A stretch of DNA of 64,000 nucleotides. Source: Nocardia sp. NBC_00565 (lineage in GTDB: Bacteria; Actinomycetota; Actinomycetes; Mycobacteriales; Mycobacteriaceae). The stretch covers positions 2,604,001 through 2,668,000 of the forward strand of contig NZ_CP107785.1 of NCBI RefSeq assembly GCF_036345915.1, written 5' to 3'. The position numbers and the translations under genes are program-made. The notes beneath the pieces were generated by a model that had not been told where the DNA came from, searched no databases, and saw only the letters and a list, made by a program, of their open reading frames with translations. Positions 1 through 9,043 of the stretch are shown here, in pieces (the stretch's first letter is position 1; each line of letters starts with the position of its first letter).

Positions 1-398
1 TGCCACTGGAACGGTTCGTCCGGTGGGTGACCCGCGGTCGATATGGTGTGCTCGACCTGGCGGGGTTGCCGTCGATCGAGATCACTGTCGCGGGGCGTAA
101 GACGGGGATCCCGCGCACCACATCGCTGCTGTACGTCCCGCGTGGTGGGGACTTCCTGATCGTCGGATCCAATTGGGGCAGTACCGAACACCCCGTATGG
201 TCGGCGAATCTCCGTGCCGCCAGCACCGCCACCGCCCGGTTGCGGGGTGAACGGTTCGAGGTCTCCGTTACCGAGGTCGCGGGTGTGGATCGCAAACGCG
301 CCTGGGATCTGGCCGTCGAATTCTGGCCCGGCTACCGGATGGAGCACAAACTCTCCGGTGGCCGGGTTTTTCGCATCTTCGAACTGCGCCGGAGCTGA
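1..398 (+). CDS. Nitroreductase/deazaflavin-dependent (DDN-family) oxidoreductase, 5' partial
   Basis: The reading frame is open from the left edge of the window and runs to the TGA at 396-398, so the start codon lies outside. The visible part carries the DDN/Rv3547-type signature: a TVAGRKTG-like strand, then RTTSLLYV, an IVGSNWGS loop and a HPVWSANL segment. Family members are small beta-barrel proteins of about 130-160 residues that bind cofactor F420 and reduce quinones or nitro compounds. A GTG at 27 could be taken as a start, but in-frame codons upstream (PLERFVRW) look like real protein, so I treat it as internal. The substrate cannot be told from sequence. Confidence 0.8.
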   Translation, partial: PLERFVRWVTRGRYGVLDLAGLPSIEITVAGRKTGIPRTTSLLYVPRGGDFLIVGSNWGSTEHPVWSANLRAASTATARLRGERFEVSVTEVAGVDRKRAWDLAVEFWPGYRMEHKLSGGRVFRIFELRRS

Positions 399-416
399 AT
401 TCACGGCGCGTGGGGA

Positions 417-743
417 TTACCGCTGAGCGGGCACGATCGGCGTGCCCTGATTCGCGCCCGGTGCGGGCGGTGTCAGGGCGGCGGCATTCGCATTGGGCTT
501 GGCGGGCGGTGTCGGTTGTGCCGGTGTCAGTAGTGGCGCGATCGGCGATGGTGGTACGACGACGCGGCTGGGTGGCTTATCGGGCGTCGATTCGCCGCAC
601 GTAGGGTCCTCGTGTTGGTCGCAGGTTGTCGCGGGCACGATCGGCGCCGCGTGTGCGGAGCCGATGGTGAGGGGCAGCAGCGCGGCGGCCGCGATCAGCG
701 TCGAAGCCAGCGCGTGGTGTGTATTCGTCGACATTACGATCAC
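417..743 (-). CDS. Small secreted proline-rich protein
   Basis: A 108-residue protein with an N-terminal signal peptide (LASTLIAAAALLPLTIG followed by SAHA-A) and a mature part rich in Pro, Ala and Thr with two Cys (TTCDQHEDPTC). It follows the MspA-like porin on the same strand. The GTG start at 743 overlaps the porin stop as GTGA, and an ATG three codons further in (734) is the alternative. The position suggests co-transcription with the porin, perhaps as an envelope accessory protein. No family was recognised, so the function is unknown. Confidence 0.6.
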   Translation of the reverse strand: MIVMSTNTHHALASTLIAAAALLPLTIGSAHAAPIVPATTCDQHEDPTCGESTPDKPPSRVVVPPSPIAPLLTPAQPTPPAKPNANAAALTPPAPGANQGTPIVPAQR

Positions 744-1378
744 AACCAGATCGGATCGCCGTATACGGCGACCGAATTGTCGGCGGTATCGGTGGAAATG
801 TTGACGATCGCATACGAACGCAGGCTCACCGGGCCCATACAGGCATCGACCTTGATCTGCACCTGTTCGGTGGTGATCGAGCCATGCGGTCCGGTTAGAG
901 CTTTGGTTCCGAACGCAATGGTGGTGATCGTGCCCGGTTTGAGCGTGGTGGACACACTCGGCATGGCCATGGCGGCCAGCCCGGCGCTCACCCCGGGCAT
1001 CGGCGCGATCGCGACATTGACATTCGGGCCGATTGTTCCGGTGAGTCCCACCGAGATGCCATTGGATACGTCTATCTGGCAGCCGATCTGGTACCCGAGG
1101 GTGAGTGTGCCGGAATTGACCGATTCGCCGCCTTCGCCGGTGATGTCGGCGGCCGCGCGCACGCTGACGAATCCCTCATGACTGAACGAGGTCGCGGCGA
1201 GATTGGGGACTCGATCGAGATTTTCGGCGGACTTTGTCACCGTCAGTTGCCAGCCGTCCTCGGTGGTTACGGTACGGGACTGATCCGGCAGCGGATCCGC
1301 CGAAGCCGATTGTGCTGGAACGATACTCAGCACACCCGCGGCCAGCAGGCATAGCGGGACGGCGATCGAGCTATTCAT
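740..1378 (-). CDS. MspA-family outer-membrane porin
   Basis: A 212-residue protein of the MspA family, which forms octameric goblet pores through the mycolic-acid outer membrane and admits small hydrophilic solutes. It has a signal peptide (MNSSIAVPLCLLAAGVLSIV, cleavage probably after SASA), then the typical opening of the mature protein (DGWQLTVTKSAENLDRVPNL), an FVSVRAAADITG strand and a C-terminal GPVSLRSYAIV segment. The ATG at 1378 has AGGAG about 10 bases upstream. The frame stays open further upstream but gives an unlikely leader. It runs divergently from the amidase gene. The family is restricted to mycolate-containing actinobacteria, which helps to place the organism. Confidence 0.9.
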   Translation of the reverse strand: MNSSIAVPLCLLAAGVLSIVPAQSASADPLPDQSRTVTTEDGWQLTVTKSAENLDRVPNLAATSFSHEGFVSVRAAADITGEGGESVNSGTLTLGYQIGCQIDVSNGISVGLTGTIGPNVNVAIAPMPGVSAGLAAMAMPSVSTTLKPGTITTIAFGTKALTGPHGSITTEQVQIKVDACMGPVSLRSYAIVNISTDTADNSVAVYGDPIWL

Positions 1379-1499
1379 GTTGTGTGTCTCCTCAGTGATT
1401 AGGCTGTCGAACGATATCTGACGCCGTAAGACCGCCCCGTAGTCAGGACGCTTGTTCAAAACGGTCCATGGTCGGTATCAGGGCGCGCAGAATCCGACT

Positions 1500-2900
1500 A
1501 TGCCGACACAGCGGTTCCATGCGTTCGCCGATGATTTGCTCGCCGACCACGACGGGGTGAGCATCGCGGATCTGGTGCGTCGCGGTGTGGTCAGCGCGGC
1601 CGAGGTCGCCGATGCGGCGCGGGCTCGGGCGGCGCGGGTTGATCCGATATTGCGCGCCATCGTCGCCGAGACGACGACCACGGCGATCTCGAGTGATACG
1701 GATGCGCCACTGTTCGGTGTGCCGACCTATGTGAAGGACAACACCGATGTGCGCGGGCTGCCGACCAATTACGGCACCGCGGCGTACGTCGCGCGGCCCA
1801 GCACCCAGGACGGGCCGTATACGAAACAGTTGCTGAGCAGCGGGATGACGGTGCTGGGCAAGAGTCGCCTGCCGGAGTTCGGATTGAACGCGAGCACCGA
1901 ATTCGTCGCCGCCGAGCCGACACGCAATCCCTGGCATACCGACTATTCGTCGGGTGCGTCATCGGGCGGCGCGGCCGCGTTGGTGGCTGCGGGGGTGGTT
2001 CCGATCGCGCACGGCAACGATGGCGGCGGGTCGATCCGCATCCCGGCGGCGTGCTGCGGGTTGGTCGGTTTGAAGCCGAGCCGAGGGCGGCATATCGACG
2101 GTCCGCAGGCGCGGTCGATGCCGATCAATCTGGTGTCCGAGGGTGTGCTCACCCGATCCGTGCGCGATACCGCGACGTATTTCGCTGCGGCCGAACGGTA
2201 TTGGCGCAATCCGAAGTTGCCGCCGGTCGGTTTGGTCGAGGGGCCGGCGCGGCGGCGGCTGCGGATCGGTGTGATCGCGGATTCCATCACCGGCACGCCG
2301 ACCTGCGCGCAGACCCGTGCCGTGCTCGACGAGACCGTCACGCTGCTGGAGAAGCTGGGCCACGACGTGCGTCCCGTCGCGCCGCCGATCGAGCCGCGCT
2401 TCGTCGACGATTTCACCCTTTACTGGGGACTACTGGCGTTCACGGTTGCCGCAGGAGGGAAACTCGCCTTCGATCGGCGGTTCCGGCCGGGCGGTTTGGA
2501 TGGGTTCACCCGCGGTCTCGGCGCGCGCTACCGCAAATCCATGGCGCGCACACCCGCCATCCTCTACCGACTATCGCAGGTGCGGCGCACCTACGCCGAG
2601 ATGTTCCGCGACAACGAGCTGATCCTCTGCCCGGTCCTGGTGCACACCACCCCGGAACTGGGCTACCTGAACCCCACGGTCCCGTTCGACGAACTGTTCG
2701 CGCGCCTGATCTCCTGGGTCGCCTTCACCCCGCCGAACAACGTCGCAGGCACACCAGCGATCTCGCTCCCCATGGGCATCTCACGCGAAGGCCTCCCCAT
2801 CGGCATGCAATTCTCCGCCGCCTACGGCGACGAACGCACCCTCCTGGAAATCGGCTTCGCCCTGGAAGCCGAACACCCTTGGCGCCGCATCCAAGATTGA
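1500..2900 (+). CDS. Amidase (amidase-signature family)
   Basis: A hydrolase of the amidase-signature superfamily that cleaves amide bonds through a Ser-cisSer-Lys triad. The Lys is in PTYVKDN, the cis-Ser in the Gly/Ser-rich stretch SSGASSGGAAALVAAG, and the nucleophile in GGGSIRIPAACCGLVGLKPS. The C-terminal ISLPMGISREGLPIGMQF block is also typical. The length (about 466 residues) fits the family. I chose ATG 1500 because the protein then starts just before the first helix, but a TTG at 1452 would add 16 residues and neither start has a strong ribosome site. The physiological amide is unknown. Confidence 0.9.
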   Translation: MPTQRFHAFADDLLADHDGVSIADLVRRGVVSAAEVADAARARAARVDPILRAIVAETTTTAISSDTDAPLFGVPTYVKDNTDVRGLPTNYGTAAYVARPSTQDGPYTKQLLSSGMTVLGKSRLPEFGLNASTEFVAAEPTRNPWHTDYSSGASSGGAAALVAAGVVPIAHGNDGGGSIRIPAACCGLVGLKPSRGRHIDGPQARSMPINLVSEGVLTRSVRDTATYFAAAERYWRNPKLPPVGLVEGPARRRLRIGVIADSITGTPTCAQTRAVLDETVTLLEKLGHDVRPVAPPIEPRFVDDFTLYWGLLAFTVAAGGKLAFDRRFRPGGLDGFTRGLGARYRKSMARTPAILYRLSQVRRTYAEMFRDNELILCPVLVHTTPELGYLNPTVPFDELFARLISWVAFTPPNNVAGTPAISLPMGISREGLPIGMQFSAAYGDERTLLEIGFALEAEHPWRRIQD

Positions 2901-2915
2901 CCGAATCCGCTTGGG

Positions 2916-3509
2916 CTAGACGGGAATCGAGCGCCAATCCTCCCCGAAGGGGCCGTCGCGACGCTCGACCATCTCGAGGGCCTGTTCGCGGGCGGATTCG
3001 ATCGCTTGCTGCCAATCATCCGGTACCAGTCCCAGCCGAATGGCGAGAGCGTACTCGTCTTCGTCCTTCCAGCGGTAGGTCAGGTCGGGTTCGACGACGA
3101 GGTCGATATGCAAGTCGCTGGTGTCGATGCCATCCACGGTTCTGGTGAACGGCAACTGGAAATTGACATACCAGCCGCGGAATTCGCGCCGCTCGTCCCA
3201 TATCGGCGCGATGGAGAACCAGCGATCGGCATACATGACGGCCAGCCGTGTGGTGCGCTGCCACACCCACGCACCCATCTCCCAAGTCCGATGGGCGTAT
3301 GCCTCGAGCAACTGGCCGCGCGCGGTCGGGTCGTTGTCACGCATCGACCGAATCCACAGCGCCGGACCCGATCCCGCCGTCCCCGGCGTCAACAACACCC
3401 GCAACTCGTCTCCGTGATCCGCGACCACTCGCTGCGGCCACTCGGTAAAGGCCCTCCCGTAGATCATGTCCCGGACCATGATCGTTCGACCTGCGGCAAA
3501 AGGCGTCAC
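2916..3509 (-). CDS. DUF402 (FomD-like) domain protein
   Basis: A 197-residue DUF402 protein. The recognisable core is GWYVNFQLPFTRT, then DTSDLHIDLVVEPD and YRWKDEDEYA, acidic strands that in FomD and relatives bind divalent metals for nucleotide phosphate hydrolysis. The start is GTG 3509, whose GTGA overlaps the stop of the DUF397 gene, so the two are translationally coupled. The DUF397-DUF402 pairing is common in Nocardia and Streptomyces, but the biological role is not established. Confidence 0.75.
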   Translation of the reverse strand: MTPFAAGRTIMVRDMIYGRAFTEWPQRVVADHGDELRVLLTPGTAGSGPALWIRSMRDNDPTARGQLLEAYAHRTWEMGAWVWQRTTRLAVMYADRWFSIAPIWDERREFRGWYVNFQLPFTRTVDGIDTSDLHIDLVVEPDLTYRWKDEDEYALAIRLGLVPDDWQQAIESAREQALEMVERRDGPFGEDWRSIPV

Positions 3510-3727
3510 GAGTATGGGGCGAACTCGCCGTCGATTACGCCGGTGGTGAAGGCGCTCCACTCGCCGGGGGTGAAGACCAACGCTGGTCCGGTGGGGTTCT
3601 TCGAATCACGCACTCCGACCAGGTCGCCGTCGATGGAGGCGACTTCGACACGATCTCTGCTGGCCGAGCTTCGGGCACTCTTGCGCCACCGAGCGCGAGA
3701 TAGATCGGCTTCGTAGTTGTCGGTCAC
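3506..3727 (-). CDS. DUF397 domain protein
   Basis: A 73-residue protein made of one DUF397 domain. The hallmarks are the W-x-KSARSSA start (ARWRKSARSS), the VEVASIDGDLVGVRDSKNP core and the FTPGEWSAF end. Such proteins are normally encoded next to an XRE/DUF5753 regulator as a pair (BldB and WhiJ-type context in Streptomyces). Here the regulator upstream is reduced to its last third, so this gene may be an orphan partner. It overlaps the DUF402 gene by four bases. Confidence 0.85.
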   Translation of the reverse strand: MTDNYEADLSRARWRKSARSSASRDRVEVASIDGDLVGVRDSKNPTGPALVFTPGEWSAFTTGVIDGEFAPYS

Positions 3728-3856
3728 GAGGCAAACTCCCTAGCTACCTGTCGAATCAGGTTCCTGCTCGCGATTTCATCCAGTGCAGCCCGCCGGATGG
3801 CTTGATACGCATCATGGTAGCTCCGGACGTCGTCTTCGCTTTCGAGAGAACAAGCT
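3724..3856 (-). pseudogene. 3' remnant of an XRE/DUF5753 regulator
   Basis: The minus strand encodes a tail reading SLESEDDVRSYHDAYQ, AIRRAALDEIASRNLI and RQVAREFAS. This matches the closing helix of DUF5753 regulators, where an LED/EDVRRY segment is followed by LRAAAL and ESRELI. The HTH and most of DUF5753 are absent, because the sequence changes at about 3857 into a piece of another gene on the opposite strand. The remnant sits just upstream of DUF397, exactly where a complete XRE partner is expected. The longer open frame reaching 4332 is an accident of composition. Confidence 0.6.
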
Positions 3857-3977
3857 GCCGGTGAGATTTTCCAACGTCGTGCGGGCGGGCGCGGAGCTCG
3901 CCGACGACGTCGGCTACGGCAACCTCGCGATGGGGCCACTCGCCGAAAAGCTCGGCGTCCGAACGCCTTCGCTCTAG
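3857..3977 (+). pseudogene. N-terminal fragment of a TetR-family regulator
   Basis: The plus strand reads RFSNVVRAGAELADDVGYG, NLAMGPLAEKLGVRTPSL and then a stop. This is the first helix and most of the HTH of a TetR regulator, where one expects LYKHV or LYWHV next. The open frame ends exactly where a GGGG-starting Tn3-type end begins (3977), so the gene seems to have been cut by the transposon. No rest of this TetR was found on the other side of the element. Confidence 0.55.
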
Positions 3978-4014
3978 GGGTTCCGGTAGTAACGGCGCAG
4001 AAAACAACGAAGTT
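3977..4014 (+). repeat. Probable left terminal inverted repeat of a Tn3-family element
   Basis: The sequence starts GGGGTTCCGGTAGTAACGGC and continues with GCAGAAAACAACGAAG. It has the layout of a Tn3-family end, about 38 bases long, beginning GGGG and ending near an AAG, and it lies about 110 bases before the transposase start. I looked for the reverse complement after the transposase (7030-7100) and did not find it. The right end therefore seems to be lost. Confidence 0.45.
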
Positions 4015-4120
4015 CATGTAGCTGCTGGTCAGGTGGTGTTGCACGGTTCGTGGTGCGAGGCAACGTGATTGGTGCTTGGCTGCTGGAACGGTTTGATCAG
4101 CAGCTTGGAGGGTGGGGTTC

Positions 4121-7032
4121 GTGGCGACGCGGGTGTTCGCGGATGAAGAGTTGCAGCGCCTGCGGGAGTTCCCGGAGATCAGCCGCGAGGAGCTGTTCCG
4201 GTTCTTCACACTGACCCCGGCCGATATCGCGTTCGTGGCGCCGCGCGGGCGGGGGCCAGCGGTGCGCCTCGGGCTAGCGGTGGCCTTGTGTACCTTGCCG
4301 TGGCTGGGGTTTGTGCCGGACAAGGTGACCACTGTGCCGGCGGTAGCGGTGGCCCGGTTGGCGGATCAGCTGAATGTTGATGCGGCGCAGTTTCGTTCGT
4401 ACGGCAAGCGCGCGCAGACCCGCACCGAGCATCTGCGCCTAGTAGCGCAGTATCTGAGCTGGCGGGGTCCAGGAACGATGGAGCTCAAAGAGCTCGACGA
4501 ATTCCTGCTGGCGCGGGCGATGGAGCACGATTCGCCGACGCTGTTGTTCCGGCTGGGGTGTGAGTATCTGATCTCGGCGCGGGTGATCCGGCCTGGTCCA
4601 GAGGTCGTGGTGCGCCGGGTCGCCCATGCTCGCGCCCAGGCCCAGCGCGAGACCTACGATCGGCTCGCGCACGAATTCACCCCGGCGCGATGCGCGGAGT
4701 TGGACGCGTTGCTGGTCACCGACCCGTCGTTGAAGGTGTCCCGGCTGCGGTGGCTGGCGACCGGGCCGGTGGAGGCCTCAGCGACTGCCGTCAAGACCGA
4801 GGTCGAGAAACTGGGGTTCCTACGCAACCTGGGTGCGGACACCGTGGACATGTCGGTGCTTCCGGCCGAGCGCCGCCGGTTCCTGGCCACGATGGGCCGC
4901 CGCCTCACCGGTCAAGCCCTGGAACGGCGCGATCCGCAACGCCGGTATCCGATCCTGCTCACGCTGCTGGCCCAATCGGGCACCGACGTGCTCGATGAGG
5001 TGGTTCAACTGTTCGATCAGGCGATCTCAGCGAAGTTCGGGCAGGCCGAGCGGCGAATGCAACAGCAGCTGGCCGAGCGCGGCAAGTCAGGCGAAGACCG
5101 GCAAGCCCTGCTCGATGATCTCCTGACAATCGTGACCGACCCGCAGATCCCGGACGAGGACATCGGCAGCTTGATCCGCGGCGATGTGATCGGGTGGGAG
5201 CGGTTACGGGCGGGGATCGCGCAGGCCACACCTCGGCTGCCGCGTGATCACGGGCATCTGGCGGCATTGGATTCCTCGTACAGCTATCTGCGTCAGTTCA
5301 CCCCGGCGGTGTTGTCGGCGGTGCGGTTCGCCGGCGGCACAGCCTCGACGGAGCTGCTGGTGGCGGTGGCGATGCTGCGAGAGTTGAACGCGACGGGCCG
5401 CCGCAAAGTGTTCGACGATGCCCCGACCGGGTTCGTGCCGACCAAGTGGCGCGGCTATCTCGAGGAAGCCCGCAAGTCCGGCAATATCACCGGCTACCGG
5501 CACTTCTGGGAGTTGTGCGTGTTGATTGGGCTCCGGGATGGCCTGCGCAGCGGGGATGTGTTCGTGCCGGGGTCGCGCCGCTATGCCGATCCCGCCGCTT
5601 ACCTGCTCACCCCCGAGCAGTGGGAGCCTCAGCGCGCCGAATTCTGCCGACTGGTCGGCAAACCATCTGACCCCGGCCGGGCCCTGGCTATTGCGGTAGA
5701 TGAGCTGCACGAGGCGGTCGGGGAACTGGAGACGGTGCTGGCCCAGGGTGAGGGTCCGGTGCGCCTGGATGAGGGCGGTGATCTGGTGATCTCGCCGTTG
5801 ACCGCGGAGGATGTGCCCGCCGAGGCGATCGCGCTGAAGGCGGAGCTGACCGAGATGCTGCCGTTCGCGCCGATCGTGTCGCTGCTGATCGAGCTGGACA
5901 AACGCACCGGTTACCTGGACTGTTTCACCCACGCCGGAGGCAAACAGTCCCGGACACCGGAGTTGAAGCGGAACCTGATCGCGGTGCTGCTGGCCGCCTC
6001 CACCAATCTCGGGCTGACCCGGATGGCCGAGGGCGCCTCCCGCTGACCTCGGCGTTAGGTAGCGGCACCCTGTCGTCTTCGGACGGGCAACGGTTCCCCA
6101 CCCGGGGCAAATCGATCACCGCCCGCGCCCTGAGCCGCTACTTCGCTGAGGAAGGGCTGTCCACCTACACCCACGTGAGCGATCAGCACGCCACCTACGG
6201 CACGAAGATCATCGTCGCGACCAAACGCGAAGCGCACTACGTGCTCGATGAGATCCTCGGCAACGCAACAGATTTGCCGATTACTGAGCATGCGACCGAT
6301 ACGCACGGAGTCACCCTGGTGAACTTCGGGCTGTTCGACCTACTCGGGATGCAGCTCTCACCTCGCATCCGCGATCTGGGCCGGATCACCTTGTACCGGC
6401 CGGGCCCGCGCGCCGAGGCCGAGGCACGGTTCCCGCATGCGGGACCGTTGATGACCCGCAAGCTGAACCTGGACTTGATCGCCGAACACTACGACGACCT
6501 GCTGCGGCTTGCCGGATCACTGAAGTTCGGCCATGCCACCGCCTCGCTGCTGGTCGGCAAGCTGTCCACGTCGGGTCGGCAGAACGCGCTGGCTGCGGCG
6601 CTCAAGGAGTACGGGGCGATGCGGCGCACGATCTACGCTGCTCGGTATCTGTCCGATCCGGGGTATCGGCGCAAGATCGCCCGCCAGCTGAACAAGGGCG
6701 AATCCTTGCACGCGCTGCGCCGGGACCTGCTCTACGCCCACGAGGGCACGATCCGGGCCCGGCATTTGGAAGGGCAAACCGAACAGGCATGGTGCCTGAC
6801 TCTCGCGACGAACGCCGTAATCGCTTGGACCACAGAGTATTACGGTCTCGCGATCGATCAGATGCGGCGGTCGGGGCGGCGGATCGATGACGATGTGCTC
6901 GCTCACATCAGTCCGGCGCACAGTGAGAACATCAACTTCTTCGGTGCGATAGAGGTCGACATCGACGCCGAACTGGCCCAGCTCGGGCCGACCGGCTATC
7001 GGCCGCTGCGCGTGCGCGACACCCTGTTCTGA
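4121..7032 (+). pseudogene. tnpA: Tn3-family transposase (TnpA), internally deleted and frameshifted
   Basis: The first part (4121-6046) begins with a DUF4158 N-terminal domain (VFADEELQRLREFPEISREE) and runs to NLGLTRMAEGASR, where it hits a stop. The second part is in another frame from about 6043 and continues with GSGTLSSSDGQRF, carrying the first catalytic Asp, then STYTHVSDQHATYGTK, HYVLDEILGNATDLPI, FDLLGMQLSPRIRDLG and, near the end, HINFFG-like and YRPLR motifs. Between MAE and GTLSSSDG, Tn3 TnpA has about 45 residues, but only about six remain here, so about 140 bases were deleted and the frame was lost. An intact TnpA has about 1000 residues. GTG 4121 is preferred over 4112 because GGAGGG lies about 8 bases before it. 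No resolvase is present, so the element should be immobile by itself. Confidence 0.85.
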
Positions 7033-7059
7033 TCAGGCGCTCGGGGTTGCCAGTGCACG

Positions 7060-7683
7060 TTATTCGGCGGTGGCTGCTGCGCCCGCGATAACTACCTCGA
7101 GGCACTCGCGGAATAAGTCGTCGACTGTGCGGCCGGGCCGGAAGTATTCGGTGATGCCGGCTATCACGGTCGGATGCTGTTCGGTGAATGCCGCCATATC
7201 GAAGTCGCCCAGCGCGTCGGCGTCCGGGCGAGGGGCCTGCTCTTCGAGGACGTGGCCGACGGTGAAACGCTCCACCGTCAGCACGATCACCCGAGCCCGG
7301 TGCAGCGGAATACCGTGCGCCACCAGTGCGCTCATCGCCAGCTCGGAGATATCGGCCATCTTCAGCGAGAGCTGGGAAGCCGACAACACACGGGCACCGT
7401 CGGGGTGGGCCAGCAGCGCGCGCCGCAGCCGCGAAGCGAGCCCGGCCAGCCAATCCTGCCAGCGTTCCCCGGGCTCGGGCGGTGACAGTTCGCCGAATTC
7501 CTGGTCGAGGATCGCCTCGGCGAGTGCGGTGACCAGGGCTGCCTTGTTGGGCAGATGCCAATAGAGAGTCGGCTGCCGCACACCGAGCCGTCCGGCGAGC
7601 TTGCGCAGTGTCACACCCTCGAGGCCCTCGGCATCCAGCAATACGACCGCCTCGGTGACGATCTGCCTTCGGTCCAATGTCAA
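7060..7683 (-). CDS. TetR-family repressor with tetO-like operators
   Basis: A 207-residue repressor. The HTH is LRKLAGRLGVRQPTLYWHL and the C-terminal domain resembles that of the classical tetracycline repressor (AAFTEQHPTVIAGI, TVDDLFRECLEVVIAG). The start is TTG 7683, chosen because GGGAGG lies six bases upstream and no ATG is available. It is divergent from a small ORF and a zinc-dehydrogenase-like gene. The gap holds two 19-bp operators almost identical to tetO1 and tetO2. The expected role is repression of itself and of the divergent pair. The inducer is unknown, and nothing in the target genes suggests tetracycline efflux. Confidence 0.9.
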   Translation of the reverse strand: MTLDRRQIVTEAVVLLDAEGLEGVTLRKLAGRLGVRQPTLYWHLPNKAALVTALAEAILDQEFGELSPPEPGERWQDWLAGLASRLRRALLAHPDGARVLSASQLSLKMADISELAMSALVAHGIPLHRARVIVLTVERFTVGHVLEEQAPRPDADALGDFDMAAFTEQHPTVIAGITEYFRPGRTVDDLFRECLEVVIAGAAATAE

Positions 7684-7701
7684 TTCGTACCTCCCGCCGC
7701 G

Positions 7702-7741
7702 ACTCTATCACTGATAGAGTTGTCCCTATCGGTGATAGAGA
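7702..7741. promoter_or_regulatory. Two tetO-like operators
   Basis: Site 1 (7702-7720) is ACTCTATCACTGATAGAGT, one base different from the Tn10 tetO1 as I remember it. Site 2 (7723-7741) is TCCCTATCGGTGATAGAGA, one base different from tetO2. The centres are 21 bp apart, two helical turns, closer than in Tn10. They lie between the TetR gene and its divergent target. Confidence 0.85.
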
Positions 7742-7787
7742 GGTGTCGGCGAGCCCTCGCCGACACCGCATGCACAGGAGGATGAAA

Positions 7788-8036
7788 ATGACACACCGGC
7801 ATTCGATGCGGGATTTACTGCACTGGGCGACCCACCGCGTTCCCGGGGTTCCCGCTCACGCGGAACGGACGCCCGGCCACCAGGGCACCACGCGCAACGG
7901 GCAGGCGTGGCGGAACCCCGCTGCCCAGCACCGGTCGCTCAACCATCGGTGGAATCACTCACCTGCCCGCCCGCCTCGGGTACTGGTGGGCTGGCAGACG
8001 CGGATCGCGGCGTTCTTCGGACAGGAGCTGCGATGA
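7788..8036 (+). CDS. Small basic protein in the TetR-controlled pair, unknown function
   Basis: An 82-residue protein starting MTHRHSMRDLLHWATHRVPG, rich in His, Arg and Trp and ending FFGQELR. The start ATG 7788 has AGGAGG six bases upstream, and the ATG at 7782 is too close to that site. Its stop overlaps the start of the oxidoreductase gene as ATGA, so the two should be translated together. I recognise no domain and no signal peptide. It may be a real small protein or only a leader that couples translation to the next gene. Confidence 0.5.
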   Translation: MTHRHSMRDLLHWATHRVPGVPAHAERTPGHQGTTRNGQAWRNPAAQHRSLNHRWNHSPARPPRVLVGWQTRIAAFFGQELR

Positions 8037-8992
8037 AGGCCGCGGTATTGCACGAGATCGGCAGTGTTCCCCGATACGAGGACTTTCCGGATCCGGTGGC
8101 CGGTGAGGGGGAAGTGATCATCGATGTGAAGGCCGTTGCGGTCGAGAACGTCGACAAGGCGATCGCGGCCGGAACGCATTACGCCAGTGGGCAATTCCTC
8201 ACCGAACTCCCGGCGATCCCCGCCTTCGACGGCGTCGGCGCGCTGCCCGACGGCACCCTCGTCGGCTTCGGCAACCCGCGGCGGCCTTACGGTGCGCTCG
8301 CCGAGAAGACCGTGGTGGCCGCCGCCGCGTACGTCCCGATCCCCGAGGGAATCGATCCGGCCGTCGCGACCGTGCTAGCCACGGCCATCACCGGCATGTC
8401 CATCACGACGGCTGCCGGTTTCGTTCCCGGCGAGACGGTACTGATCCAAGGGGCTACCGGCGTCGCCGGGCGACTCGCGGTCCAGGTGGCCCGCCTGCTC
8501 GGAGCGGGGCGGATCGTCGCGACCGGCCGTGACGACAATCAGCTCCGCGACGTGCGGGCGCTCGGTGCCGACACGGTCATCAATACCGCTGTCGGCGACG
8601 ACGCGCTGGCGGGGGCATTCACCGAAGCCAAGGGTGAGGGCTACGACGTGGTCTTGGACTATCTGTGGGGACGGCCGACCGAGATCTTGTTGCGCACCCT
8701 GGTTCCGGAATCGTTCGCATTCCCGAAACCGACGCGCTTGATCCAGGTTGGTGAGTCCGCCAGCCGCGCACTCACCCTCACCGCCGAGAGCCTGCGCACC
8801 TCCGGAGTCGAGATCTACGGTGCGGCCAAGGGGCTCAACGCAGAGACCATGGGCACGGTCTATGGGCAAATAGTGAAATGGACACGCTCCGGCGAACTCA
8901 TCTTCGACCTGGCGACGGTTCGGCTGAGCGACATCGAGACCGCCTGGCAGCGAACCGATCTGCGCGGCAAACGACTCGTCGTATTGCCATGA
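8033..8992 (+). CDS. NADPH:quinone oxidoreductase-like (zinc-binding dehydrogenase family)
   Basis: A 319-residue medium-chain dehydrogenase/reductase. The GroES-like N-terminal half starts MKAAVLHEIGSVPRYEDFPD, and the Rossmann half carries GATGVAGRLAVQVARLLG for NADPH. The catalytic and structural zinc cysteines are missing, as in quinone oxidoreductases. The start ATG 8033 has GGAG just upstream and overlaps the stop of the small ORF. It is the most likely functional target of the divergent TetR and its tetO-like sites, which fits a role in detoxifying a small molecule sensed by that repressor. The substrate is unknown. Confidence 0.85.
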   Translation: MKAAVLHEIGSVPRYEDFPDPVAGEGEVIIDVKAVAVENVDKAIAAGTHYASGQFLTELPAIPAFDGVGALPDGTLVGFGNPRRPYGALAEKTVVAAAAYVPIPEGIDPAVATVLATAITGMSITTAAGFVPGETVLIQGATGVAGRLAVQVARLLGAGRIVATGRDDNQLRDVRALGADTVINTAVGDDALAGAFTEAKGEGYDVVLDYLWGRPTEILLRTLVPESFAFPKPTRLIQVGESASRALTLTAESLRTSGVEIYGAAKGLNAETMGTVYGQIVKWTRSGELIFDLATVRLSDIETAWQRTDLRGKRLVVLP

Positions 8993-9043
8993 CCCGGGGC
9001 GAGCCGCCTGGACCGGCCCCAAACCACTGAACGGAAGTCTGTC

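Noticed and set aside
4112..7032. Active transposon
   Set aside because: The transposase has an internal deletion with frame loss, one terminal repeat is missing and no resolvase is present.
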